A stretch of 24,015 nucleotides of DNA, from NCBI GenBank assembly GCA_947629605.1, contig CANREK010000001.1, positions 1 to 24,015 of the forward strand. The letters run 5' to 3'. The notes under the pieces were generated by a model that made no database searches, had not been told where the DNA came from, and worked only from the letters and a program-made list of their open reading frames with translations. The DNA comes from an uncultured Clostridia bacterium (GTDB lineage: Bacteria; Bacillota; Clostridia; Christensenellales; Borkfalkiaceae). Both the position numbers and the translations under genes were made by a program. Shown here one piece after another: positions 6,984-13,815 of the stretch; position 1 is the stretch's first letter; the number at the start of each line of letters is the position of its first letter.

Positions 6984-7658
6984 TTACAGTTTGCCGAAGC
7001 GTCTGTCCCGCCCCGCAAAGTCTTTGAGCGCCCTGTCGAGATCCCCGTTGGAGAAGTCAGGGAAGAGTTTTTTCGAAAAATACAGTTCGGCATATGCCGC
7101 CTGATAGAGTAAAAAATTGGAGAGGCGCACTTCCCCGCCCGTGCGGATGAGAAGGTCGAGCGGCGGCAGTCCCGAAGTGCCGAGATAGGAGGCAAATTCC
7201 TCTTCCGTGACCTCTTTCCCCTCTCTCACCGCCCGATTGGCGGCCGCGACGATCTCCTGCTTGGCGCCGTATGCGAGCGCGAGGACCAAGGTCCCCTTTT
7301 GCCCGCCTTCCGTCAGGGTCACGGCCTCGCCGATCATCGCTTGGATATCCGCGGGGAAGCGGGTGACGTCGCCGATGACGCGGAGCGCGATGCCGTTCTC
7401 TTTGAGGCGCAGAGACTGCGCGGGGAAGTACTCGCGGAAGATCGAAAAGAGCCCGTCGAGTTCCTCTTGGGGGCGGGAAAGATTCTCCGTGGAGAGCGCA
7501 AAGAGCGTGAGACATTCGACCCCGCAGGTGAATGCGTGGTCTGCGAGGGCGAGCATCCGCTTGAATCCCGCCCTGTGCCCCGCGCCGCGCGGCAGAAGGC
7601 GCTTTTTGGCCCAGCGCCCGTTTCCGTCCATGATGATCGCAACGTGTCTTGCGGTCAT
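6984..7658 (-). CDS. uppS: Undecaprenyl diphosphate synthase (cis-prenyltransferase)
   Basis: A 224-residue cytoplasmic enzyme that extends farnesyl diphosphate with isopentenyl units to the C55 carrier used for peptidoglycan. The signature 'IIMDGNGRWAKKR' is near residues 8-20 with catalytic Asp11. Also present are 'HRAGFKRM', 'LTLFALSTENLSRP' and the C-terminal 'LLIRTGGEVRLSNFLLYQAAYAELYF' pattern. The start at 7658 shares one base with the frr stop (TGATG). The frame stays open upstream to 7718, but that lies inside frr and has no family match. It sits in the standard frr-uppS-cdsA-dxr order. Confidence 0.97.
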   Translation of the reverse strand: MTARHVAIIMDGNGRWAKKRLLPRGAGHRAGFKRMLALADHAFTCGVECLTLFALSTENLSRPQEELDGLFSIFREYFPAQSLRLKENGIALRVIGDVTRFPADIQAMIGEAVTLTEGGQKGTLVLALAYGAKQEIVAAANRAVREGKEVTEEEFASYLGTSGLPPLDLLIRTGGEVRLSNFLLYQAAYAELYFSKKLFPDFSNGDLDRALKDFAGRDRRFGKL

Positions 7659-8230
7659 CAAACGGTCATGAGCTCCTTTTCCTTGGCGGAAACGGTCGTC
7701 TCGATCGAGGTCATGCACTTTCCGACGGCCTCTTCGACATCCTGCTCGCAGTTTTTGCTCTCATCCTCGGAGAGCTCCTTGCCTGTTTTCATCTTTTTGA
7801 GGGCTTCCATGGCTTCCCTGCGCACGTTGCGGGCGGCCACTTTTGCGTCCTCGCCCATCTTGCGGACTTGCTTGACGAGCTCCTTTCTGCGCTCCTCGGT
7901 GAGCATCGGGAACACGAGGCGGATGACGTTGCCGTCGTTGACGGGCGTAATGCCGATGTTGGAGGCGAGAATGGCCTTCTCGATGGCCTTTAAGAGGGAC
8001 TTATCCCACGGGGAGATGACGAGGCATCTCGCATCGGCGACGGAGACATTGCCGAGCTGTTGGAGCGGGCTCATGCTGCCGTACGCCTCCACTTGCAGTT
8101 TATCGAGAATGTGCGGATTTGCGCGGCCCGCACGGATCGCGGCATAGTCGTCCTGCAAGACCGCGACGGTCTTGTCGAGTTTGTCCTCGAGCGTGAGAAA
8201 GATCTCTTCCACTTTTTCGTTGTCGATCAT
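7658..8230 (-). CDS. frr: Ribosome recycling factor
   Basis: A 190-residue protein of usual length (about 185). It splits post-termination ribosomes together with EF-G. The conserved 'AIRAGRANPHILDKL' segment (about 31-45), 'SPLQQLGNVSV', 'PWDKSLLKAIEKAI' and 'RLVFPMLTEERRKELVK' are all visible, with the two-domain pattern of a long helical bundle interrupted by a small beta domain. The start follows AAGGAGA. It lies 49 bases after pyrH, in the usual pyrH-frr order. Confidence 0.98.
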   Translation of the reverse strand: MIDNEKVEEIFLTLEDKLDKTVAVLQDDYAAIRAGRANPHILDKLQVEAYGSMSPLQQLGNVSVADARCLVISPWDKSLLKAIEKAILASNIGITPVNDGNVIRLVFPMLTEERRKELVKQVRKMGEDAKVAARNVRREAMEALKKMKTGKELSEDESKNCEQDVEEAVGKCMTSIETTVSAKEKELMTV

Positions 8231-8279
8231 ACTATGTTCTCCTTAATTGATTTTATGATTGAATAATGAGCTCATGCGC

Positions 8280-8987
8280 TCAGTTCGTAATCAACGTTCC
8301 CAATTTCTCGCCGCAGACGGCGCGGAGGATGGAGTCCTTCTCGCCGAGCCCGAAGGCAAGCACGGGGATGTTGTTCTCCATGCACATCGTCGCGGCGGTG
8401 AAGTCGATGACTTTGAGCCTCTTTTCGATGATCTCCCCGAAGGTCAACGTGTCGTATTTTTTGGCATTCGGGTTGACCGTGGGGTCGCTGTCGTAGATGC
8501 CGTCCACGTTCTTTGCCATGAGCAGGACATCGGCGTTGATCTCGCACGCCCGCTGGGCGGCCGCCGTGTCGGTGGAGCAGTACGGATTGCCCGTGCCGCA
8601 CGCGATGATGACGATCCTGCCCTTTTCAAAGTGGCGAAGCGCCCTTCTGAGCACATAGGGCTCGGCGACGGAGACCATGTTGAGGGCGGTCTGCACGCGC
8701 GTCGGGATGCCACGCTTCTCGATGATATCCATGAGGGCGAGGGAATTCATCACCGTGGCGAGCATGCCCATCTGGTCGGCCGTGGCGCGGTCCATGTTGG
8801 TGCCCTGCCTTCCCCGCCAAAAGTTGCCGCCGCCGATGACGAGGCCGATATCCACCCCCATCTCGTGGACTTTGACGAGCTGGTCGACGACGCCGTCAAC
8901 GACGTCTGCGTTGAGGCCGAATCTCTGCGGTCCCGCAAGCGCCTCGCCCGAAAGTTTCAACAGAATGCGTCTGTATTTCGCAGTCAT
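8280..8987 (-). CDS. pyrH: UMP kinase
   Basis: A 235-residue hexameric-type bacterial uridylate kinase that makes UDP from UMP and ATP for pyrimidine nucleotide supply. It shows 'RILLKLSGEAL' at the N terminus, 'LVIGGGNFWRG', 'DQMGMLATVMNSLAL', 'CGTGNPYCSTDTAAAQRA' and 'KNVDGIYDSDP', all family signatures. The start at 8987 has GGGGAA upstream at good distance; an ATG at 9002 is in frame but lacks a ribosome site. It is the first gene after a new promoter (9015-9043). rpsB and tsf, which usually precede it, are absent. Confidence 0.97.
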   Translation of the reverse strand: MTAKYRRILLKLSGEALAGPQRFGLNADVVDGVVDQLVKVHEMGVDIGLVIGGGNFWRGRQGTNMDRATADQMGMLATVMNSLALMDIIEKRGIPTRVQTALNMVSVAEPYVLRRALRHFEKGRIVIIACGTGNPYCSTDTAAAQRACEINADVLLMAKNVDGIYDSDPTVNPNAKKYDTLTFGEIIEKRLKVIDFTAATMCMENNIPVLAFGLGEKDSILRAVCGEKLGTLITN

Positions 8988-9014
8988 ACGTTTTCCCCAC
9001 ATACAATTTTTTCC

Positions 9015-9043
9015 ATTATACCATGGAATTCATGAAAAAGCAA
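9015..9043 (-). promoter_or_regulatory. Promoter of the pyrH-frr-uppS-cdsA-dxr-rseP operon
   Basis: On the minus strand TTGCTT (9038-9043) and TATAAT (9015-9020) are 17 bases apart, and TGG before the -10 gives an extended -10 element. The expected start near 9008 leaves a 5' leader of about 20 bases before pyrH. Confidence 0.85.
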
Positions 9044-9065
9044 GACATTTCTTTGAAACGCCTTA

Positions 9066-9099
9066 CAAAAAGAGAGCCCCGCAGCAAGCGCCGCAGGGC
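9066..9099 (-). terminator. Intrinsic terminator after khpA
   Basis: On the minus strand GCCCTGCGGC and GCTGCGGGGC form a 10-bp stem (two G.T pairs) around a 4-base loop, followed by TCTCTTTTTG. It begins 7 bases after the khpA stop and lies just upstream of the pyrH promoter. Confidence 0.85.
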
Positions 9100-9105
9100 A
9101 CGGGG

Positions 9106-9345
9106 TCATTCTTCCCGTTCCTTGATCTCGATGTTGTATTTTTTGGAATCGCGGGGCGTCGCGGCGCGGACCAAAGTCCTGAGCGCCTTGGCGATCTTCC
9201 CCTGCTTGCCGATGACCTTGCCCATGTCGGAATCGGAGAGGAGAATGGTGACGTCGATGGCGTCCTCGGTCTCCTCCACAACGTAGTCGACATGCTCCTT
9301 GTCCTCGGCGAATTGATCGACGATATACTTGATTAAATCTAACAT
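9106..9345 (-). CDS. khpA: KH-domain RNA-binding protein KhpA (YlqC)
   Basis: A 79-residue protein, normal length. It is a single KH domain with the GxxG loop in 'GKVIGKQGKIAKALRTLV' (about 42-59). KhpA proteins form a complex with KhpB/Jag and bind RNA; in Firmicutes they affect cell size and small-RNA biology. The ATG at 9345 follows AAGGAGA. It is found after rpsP, as in most Bacillota, but the next genes expected there (rimM, trmD, rplS) are missing and a terminator follows directly. Confidence 0.93.
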   Translation of the reverse strand: MLDLIKYIVDQFAEDKEHVDYVVEETEDAIDVTILLSDSDMGKVIGKQGKIAKALRTLVRAATPRDSKKYNIEIKEREE

Positions 9346-9401
9346 ATGTTCTCCTTTTTTGCCTCTTTGCCTCTTTCGGGAAAGCCTTGGCGGGACATTA
9401 T

Positions 9402-9673
9402 CCCCCCACCACCGCCTACGGCGGAGCCTCCCCCCAAAGGGGGTAGGCCTTTTTGCCCCCTCCCGAGGAGGGGGGTAGGGGGGTGGGCAACGCGTTCCAA
9501 AATACTGCGCGGGGCAGGGTCTCCCTGCCTAAGCGCACCCTATTTGGTACCCTACGGGAACCTTAATGTCCTTGCAAAGTGCCTTACGAAACAAGTCGAT
9601 TGATGAACCGAGCACTTTCGCTCGAACAGTTTCTTTTCGAAGGCCGTAGGCCGAGCAAAGAATTGTTCGAAAT
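9402..9673. repeat. Structured repeat element, copy 1 (after rpsP)
   Basis: This 272-bp element fills the 332-base gap between rpsP and khpA. About 243 bases of it (9431-9673) match copy 2 (10179-10420) with a single visible mismatch near 9636. It ends 4 bases from the rpsP stop codon. It is packed with inverted repeats: GGGGGGAGG-type arms, GGCAGGG/CCCTGCC (near 9514-9530), GGTACCC/GGGAACC (near 9546-9562), CGAGC/GCTCG (near 9608-9624), and a long hairpin with arms TCGAACA and TGTTCGA (near 9622-9671) holding GGCC-GTA-GGCC at its tip. No transposase is encoded. Confidence 0.9.
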
Positions 9674-9677
9674 CTTT

Positions 9678-9971
9678 TTACTTCTTCTTTTTCTTCCCCT
9701 TGGTCTTGGGGGCGGAGAGCTTTGTGGGCTTTTCCATCGCGCCGACCTGCACCAAGAGGCTCTTGACGGTCTCGGTGGGTTGCACGCCCTTGGAGAGCCA
9801 ATCCTTCGCCTTTTCGACGTCGACCGTGAGCGTCACGGGGTTCGACTTGGGATCGTAGAAGCCGACTTTTTCGATGTACTCGCCCGTGGCGGCCTTCCGC
9901 GCGTCCACAACTACGATACGGTAAACGGGAGATTTTTTGTCACCCATTCTCACCAATCTCATTTTGACCAT
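9678..9971 (-). CDS. rpsP: 30S ribosomal protein S16
   Basis: A 97-residue small-subunit protein needed for 30S assembly. The N terminus 'MVKMRLVRMGDKKSPVYRIV' and the following 'GEYIEKVGFYDPKSNPV' are the S16 pattern. The core ends near residue 80, and a lysine-rich tail (KGKKKKK) follows. An AGAGG ribosome site lies 8 bases before the ATG. It is flanked on both sides by copies of the same structured repeat. rimM and trmD, its usual downstream partners, are not here. Confidence 0.97.
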   Translation of the reverse strand: MVKMRLVRMGDKKSPVYRIVVVDARKAATGEYIEKVGFYDPKSNPVTLTVDVEKAKDWLSKGVQPTETVKSLLVQVGAMEKPTKLSAPKTKGKKKKK

Positions 9972-10015
9972 TGTTTGTTACCTCTCTATAAATTTTTATT
10001 TTTTGACTGTTTTTC

Positions 10016-10036
10016 GCAACATATGTTGCATTTTTT
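10016..10036 (+). terminator. Perfect 14-bp palindrome followed by a T-run (plus strand)
   Basis: GCAACATATGTTGC at 10016-10029 is followed on the plus strand by A and six T. Read on the plus strand it has terminator form, but no plus-strand gene ends here. It may stop antisense transcription or belong to the neighbouring repeat. It lies in the leader region of rpsP. Confidence 0.45.
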
Positions 10037-10037
10037 A

Positions 10038-10420
10038 CCCCCCACCACCGCCTACGGCGGAGCCTTCGCGCACGGGTAGAGGCCCGTGCTTGGTCGGCAT
10101 TTGCCCGTTGCATATGGGCAAATGCTATAAGAATTTTGCGCTAAGAGTTATCAACTCTTAGCAGAGTGCAAAATTCTTCCCCAAAGGGGGTAGGCCTTTT
10201 TGCCCCCTCCCGAGGAGGGGGGTAGGGGGGTGGGCAACGCGTTCCAAAATACTGCGCGGGGCAGGGTCTCCCTGCCTAAGCGCACCCTATTTGGTACCCT
10301 ACGGGAACCTTAATGTCCTTGCAAAGTGCCTTACGAAACAAGTCGATTGATGAACCGAGCACTTTCGCTCGAACAGTTTCTTTACGAAGGCCGTAGGCCG
10401 AGCAAAGAATTGTTCGAAAT
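10038..10420. repeat. Structured repeat element, copy 2 (after ffh), with extra palindromic insert
   Basis: This is the second copy of the element described at 9402-9673. It is nearly identical over 10179-10420 and over the first 27 bases (10038-10064), but carries an insert of about 111 bases between these parts. It ends at the base next to the ffh stop codon. With the rpsP leader it accounts for the whole 449-base ffh-rpsP gap. No protein-coding gene is supported; a short frame starting with 'MPYETSRLMNRALSLEQFL' is shared with copy 1 but runs on into antisense sequence in both. Confidence 0.9.
10065..10178. repeat. Insert of three palindromes within repeat copy 2
   Basis: Three perfect inverted repeats lie in a row: GCACGGG/CCCGTGC (10070-10089), GCATTTGCCC/GGGCAAATGC (10097-10125), and a nested pair AGAATTTTGC/GCAAAATTCT (10130-10177) enclosing CTAAGAGTT/AACTCTTAG (10141-10161). 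Copy 1 has none of this at the matching position, so this looks like an insertion into copy 2. Confidence 0.85.
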
Positions 10421-11731
10421 TCAGAAGGGGAGCCGTTTCTTCCCGCGGAAGCGTTTCATCATTTCCTTGGTCTGTTCAAACTGCTTCAAGAGCTGGTTGA
10501 TGTCCTGCACGGTCGTGCCCGAGCCGAGCGCGATGCGGCGTTTCCTCGACGAGTTGATGATCTGCGGGTTGTCCCTCTCCTTGGGCGTCATGGAGAGAAT
10601 GATGGCGCGGATGCGCTCGATCTTGCTCTCGTCGATGTCGCCGTCTTTGAGTTTCATCTTGTTCGCCCCGGGGAGCATGTTGAGAAGTGCCCCCGCGCCG
10701 CCCATCTTTTTGAGCGTTTCAAACTGCGTCAGATAATCGGCAAGGGTGAAGGAATTCTCGCGCATCTTGCGCTCCATTTCCTTGGCCTGCTGTTCGGTGA
10801 CGGCCTCCTGCGCCTTTTCGATGAGGGAAAGAACGTCCCCCATTCCCAAAATTCTCGACGCCATGCGGTCGGGGTAGAAGGGTTCGAGATCGGTGATCTT
10901 CTCCCCCACGCCGATGAATTTGATGGGCTTTCCCGTGACGGCCTTGATGGAGAGACATGCGCCGCCGCGCGTGTCGCCGTCGAGCTTGGTGAGGATGACG
11001 CCCGTGATGTTGAGGCGGGCGTTGAAGGTCTCGGCAACGTTGACGGCATCCTGCCCCGTCATGGCGTCGACGGTGAGAAGGACTTCGCTGACAGTCACCT
11101 CTTTTTGGATGTCTTCGAGCTCCTGCATGAGCTTTTCGTCGATATGAAGGCGCCCCGCCGTATCGATGACAACGGTGTCGAATCCCATTTTGAGGGCGTA
11201 TTCCACGGCCTGTTTGGCGGTCTTGGGGGGAGCCTGTGTGCCCTTTTCAAACACTTCCGCCCCCGCCTTGGCGGCGACGACCTTCAATTGGTCGATGGCC
11301 GCGGGGCGATAGATATCGCATGCGACAAGCAGCGGTTTTTTGCCCTGTTTTTTGAGCTGCACGGCGAGCTTTGCGCACATCGTCGTCTTGCCCGCGCCTT
11401 GCAGACCGCACATCATGATGACCGTCGGGGGCTTGGGGCTGACTTCGAGCTTGGCATTTGCGGGCCCCATGAGGGCGATGAGCTCCTCGTTGACGATCTT
11501 GATGACCTGCTGGGCGGGGTTGAGGCTTTGAAGGACCTGCTGTCCCACCGCCTTCTCGCTGACTTCGGCGATGAAATTTTTGGCGACTTTGAGGTTGACG
11601 TCGGCCTCCAAAAGGGCGATACGCACCTCGCGCATGGCCTGTCTGATTTCAAGTTCGGTGAGTTTCCCGCGCTTGGTCAATTTTGAAAAGATATGGTTGA
11701 GCCGCTCGGAGAGCGATGCGAAGAGCGCCAT
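10421..11731 (-). CDS. ffh: Signal recognition particle protein Ffh (SRP54)
   Basis: A 436-residue GTPase that binds 4.5S RNA and signal sequences and delivers ribosomes to FtsY at the membrane. An N helical domain (1-90) is followed by the G domain with P-loop 'GLQGAGKTT' (109-117), 'DTAGRLH' (190-196) and 'TKLDGD' (248-253). The methionine-rich M domain (about 300-430) ends with the RNA-binding 'SSRKRRIALGSGTTVQDIN' pattern. The ATG directly abuts the ylxM stop (TGAATG) and has a GAGGAGA site inside ylxM, so the two are translationally linked. It is slightly short at the C terminus, which ends soon after the M domain. Confidence 0.98.
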   Translation of the reverse strand: MALFASLSERLNHIFSKLTKRGKLTELEIRQAMREVRIALLEADVNLKVAKNFIAEVSEKAVGQQVLQSLNPAQQVIKIVNEELIALMGPANAKLEVSPKPPTVIMMCGLQGAGKTTMCAKLAVQLKKQGKKPLLVACDIYRPAAIDQLKVVAAKAGAEVFEKGTQAPPKTAKQAVEYALKMGFDTVVIDTAGRLHIDEKLMQELEDIQKEVTVSEVLLTVDAMTGQDAVNVAETFNARLNITGVILTKLDGDTRGGACLSIKAVTGKPIKFIGVGEKITDLEPFYPDRMASRILGMGDVLSLIEKAQEAVTEQQAKEMERKMRENSFTLADYLTQFETLKKMGGAGALLNMLPGANKMKLKDGDIDESKIERIRAIILSMTPKERDNPQIINSSRKRRIALGSGTTVQDINQLLKQFEQTKEMMKRFRGKKRLPF

Positions 11732-12109
11732 TCAATTCTCCTCTTTGTCGTGGTCGACCGTTTCGCCGACTTCGACTTTTTTGATGATGTCGTCCATTTC
11801 CCGCGCAAATTCGGGGTGCTGTGCCTTGAAGGTTTCGAGCGCACGCGTCACATCCGTCATCATGAACGAGACCGCGAGCGAATAGGCTTGGTTTTGCTCG
11901 TTGAAGTGCAGTTTTTCCTCGTAAAGATCGAGAAGTTCACGGCTCGTTTTGAGCGCATCGGACACGGCTTGCTTGGAGATGCCCTTTTCCTCGGCGATCT
12001 CGGAGAGGGAAAGGTCGTACATGTAGTACTTTTCGCAGATCTCCCGCTGGCTCTCGGTGAGCAGCGGCCCGTAGGCATCCCACAGCTGCAAATATCTCAG
12101 ATCTTTCAT
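11732..12109 (-). CDS. ylxM: YlxM-type helix-turn-helix protein, SRP-associated
   Basis: A 125-residue protein beginning MKDLRYLQLWDAYGPLLTES. The sigma-70-region-4-like helix-turn-helix is clear: 'LSLSEIAEEKGISKQAVSDALKTS' pattern at about 34-57, followed by a coiled C-terminal part. YlxM is encoded next to ffh in most Bacillota and modulates SRP function in streptococci. The start at 12109 aligns with known family members. There is no Shine-Dalgarno, and the consensus promoter sits so close (TATAAT 9 bases before the ATG) that the mRNA should be leaderless. The frame is open further upstream to 12151, but only through the promoter itself. Confidence 0.92.
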   Translation of the reverse strand: MKDLRYLQLWDAYGPLLTESQREICEKYYMYDLSLSEIAEEKGISKQAVSDALKTSRELLDLYEEKLHFNEQNQAYSLAVSFMMTDVTRALETFKAQHPEFAREMDDIIKKVEVGETVDHDKEEN

Positions 12110-12118
12110 CGTATTGAC

Positions 12119-12147
12119 ATTATAGCAAACAAAAACTCCCCTGTCAA
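12119..12147 (-). promoter_or_regulatory. Perfect consensus promoter of ylxM-ffh, overlapping a terminator
   Basis: On the minus strand TTGACA (12142-12147) and TATAAT (12119-12124) are exactly 17 bases apart: a full consensus sigma-A promoter. The -35 box lies in the 3' arm of the upstream terminator stem and the terminator T-run lies in the spacer. The expected transcription start is about 12111-12113, 2-4 bases before the ylxM ATG. Confidence 0.92.
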
Positions 12148-12169
12148 GCATTTTTCCTTGACAGGAGAG
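12126..12169 (-). terminator. Intrinsic terminator after ftsY, nested with the ylxM promoter
   Basis: On the minus strand CTCTCCTGTCAAG (12169-12157) and CTTGACAGGGGAG (12148-12136) form a 13-bp stem with one G.T pair and an 8-base loop, followed by TTTTTGTTTG. It should end transcripts coming from ftsY. Confidence 0.9.
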
Positions 12170-12179
12170 AAAAAATATG

Positions 12180-12462
12180 GTACGCGCTCATGCTGAGCGT
12201 AGCGAAGCATCCCGTTAAACACACGGAGCAGCTGCTTCCGTAGGTTTGCCGGGATTCTTCGGGGGCGGTGCCCCCTCAGAATGAGCGGGTGGGCATACCG
12301 GAATAACACCCCTCCCGTCACTGCGTGACACCCACCCCTCGGAGGGGTGGGCAAGTCTTGGCTCCCCCTTGAGGGGGAGCTGTCGCGCCGCCCTTGCGCG
12401 ACTGAGGGGGTGTTTCTCCGCCCGTTTGCTGCCCTTTGCTACGCTCATGCTAAGCAAACGAA
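12180..12462. repeat. Composite repeat block between ftsY and ylxM
   Basis: The block carries a family B piece (CTCATGCTGAGCGTAGCGAA, then GGGATTCTTCGGGGGCGGTG and CCTCAGAATGAG) at about 12187-12285. Family A follows in inverted orientation at 12303-12440 (CCCGTCACTGCGTGACACCC, CCCCTTGAGGGGGAGCTGTC, CGACTGAGGGGGTG). A short GCTCATGCTAAGCAAACG end reaches ftsY. No gene is supported. Confidence 0.85.
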
Positions 12463-12465
12463 ATC

Positions 12466-13362
12466 TTAAAAGAATCCTTCTACAAACTGTTCGGCGTTAA
12501 AGAGCTCTAAGTCGTCGATCTTCTCGCCGACGCCGGCAAAGACGACGGGCACTTTGAGTTCGCCGCAGAGGGAGAACACAAATCCGCCCTTGGCGGTGCC
12601 GTCGAGCTTGGTGAGCACGATGCCGTCGAGGTCCACGGCCTCGTTGAATACGCTGGCCTGTGAAAAGGCGTTCTGCCCCGTCGTAGCGTCGAGCACCAAA
12701 AATTTATAGAACGTCGCCTCGGGGAACTCCCGCCCGACGACCCTGTCCATCTTGGAGAGCTCCTTCATGAGATTTTCTTTGACATGGAGGCGCCCCGCGG
12801 TGTCGATGAGGAGCACGTCTGTCCCCCTCGCCTTGACGGAAGAGACAGCGTCGAACACGACGGCGGAGGGGTCACTCCCCTCTTCGTGCTTGACGATGCG
12901 GACCTTGGCCCGCTCCGCCCAGATTTCGAGCTGTTCGGTCGCCGCCGCGCGGAAGGTGTCCGCCGCCGCCACGGTGACGGATTTTTTCTGCTTGACGAAA
13001 TAGTTGGCCACTTTCCCGATGGTCGTCGTCTTGCCGACGCCATTCACCCCGACGAACATGATGACGCAGGGGTATTTGAATTCGGGCACAGGCGCCTCGT
13101 TGAGAGTATCTTCGAGGATGTCTTTGAGAAGGTCGGTGACGAACCCTTCGTCCTTGATCTTATTGCCGATTGCCTCTTCCTTGACCTGCTCCACGACGTC
13201 CTCGGCGGTCCTGACGCCGACATCGGCGGAGATGAGGATCTCTTCGAGTTCGTCATAGAAGGCGTCGCCGAGCTTGTTTTTGAGAAAGAGTTGCCTTAGC
13301 TTCGTGGCAACGGAGTCGCGCGTCTTTTTGAGCGCATCACGGATCTTACTGAAAATTCCCAT
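12466..13362 (-). CDS. ftsY: Signal recognition particle receptor FtsY
   Basis: A 298-residue SRP receptor GTPase acting at the inner face of the membrane with Ffh. It starts directly with the NG core (MGIFSKIRDALKKTRDSV) and lacks the long acidic A domain of proteobacteria, as common in Bacillota. The P-loop 'GVNGVGKTT' is at 105-113, with 'AADTFRAAATEQLEIW', 'IDTAGRLH', 'DATTGQNA' and 'TKLDGTAKGG' following, and the C terminus 'FNAEQFVEGFF' is complete. No Shine-Dalgarno is visible before the ATG. It is separated from smc by a 453-base repeat block and is followed by a terminator at 12126-12169. Confidence 0.97.
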   Translation of the reverse strand: MGIFSKIRDALKKTRDSVATKLRQLFLKNKLGDAFYDELEEILISADVGVRTAEDVVEQVKEEAIGNKIKDEGFVTDLLKDILEDTLNEAPVPEFKYPCVIMFVGVNGVGKTTTIGKVANYFVKQKKSVTVAAADTFRAAATEQLEIWAERAKVRIVKHEEGSDPSAVVFDAVSSVKARGTDVLLIDTAGRLHVKENLMKELSKMDRVVGREFPEATFYKFLVLDATTGQNAFSQASVFNEAVDLDGIVLTKLDGTAKGGFVFSLCGELKVPVVFAGVGEKIDDLELFNAEQFVEGFF

Positions 13363-13414
13363 AAAATTTCACACTTATGTTGCGGTTTTGATAAGTCGTA
13401 CTAAGCCGATACGG

Positions 13415-13810
13415 GCACAGTGCCGCCCCGCGTCATTCTGCCCCGCCCGCACGTTCTTTATGGCGTCGAAGGGCGGCACGAGCGCCCTAAGGCGCGAAGT
13501 AGCCACGGAACTCATAGAGAGTAAGGGGGCTATTTCGAAGAATCTCGCGGGGCGAATACGGACCATTCTGATTGCGTCATGGTGAGCGTAGTCGAACCAT
13601 CACCTTATTATTGCTGCGGTGATCCTTCGACACGACGCAAGGGCGCGTCGGGGCAGGATGACGCATTTGTACGGTGCCGTAGAATGTGCGGCGAGATGCT
13701 TCGGACTTGCTTCCGTGGACTGCGTTTGTATTCCGCGGCTCAGCATGACGCCGCACGCAACGGCTTCCGTAGGTTTGCTGCCCTTCGGCTACGCCTCAGG
13801 ATGAGCAAAC
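13415..13810. repeat. Composite family B repeat block between smc and ftsY
   Basis: At least three family B-like units lie in this 453-base gap. One at about 13427-13562 is inverted relative to the unit at 3245 (CCCCGCGTCATTCTG ... GAAGAATCTCGCGGGGCG). One at about 13570-13660 has GCGTCATGGTGAGCGTAGTC and CAGGATGACGC. One at about 13682-13757 has GTGCGGCGAGATGCTTCGGA and GCGGCTCAGCATGACGCCGC. A short end follows with GGCTTCCGTAGGTTTGCTGC, also seen at 12233. No gene is supported. Confidence 0.85.
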
Positions 13811-13815
13811 AGAAA

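Noticed and set aside
8988..9002. An earlier pyrH start at 9002
   Set aside because: It has no ribosome site and would leave almost no leader after the predicted transcription start near 9008; 8987 has GGGGAA at good spacing.
9971..10037. A separate rpsP promoter
   Set aside because: The leader is AT-rich with weak -10-like words, but no -35 and -10 pair with 16-18 base spacing was convincing.
9579..10520. A possible small protein 'MPYETSRLMNRALSLEQFL' encoded in both copies of the structured repeat
   Set aside because: Both frames need a GTG start without a ribosome site and run on into antisense rpsP or ffh with unrelated ends. The sequence is better explained by hairpins.
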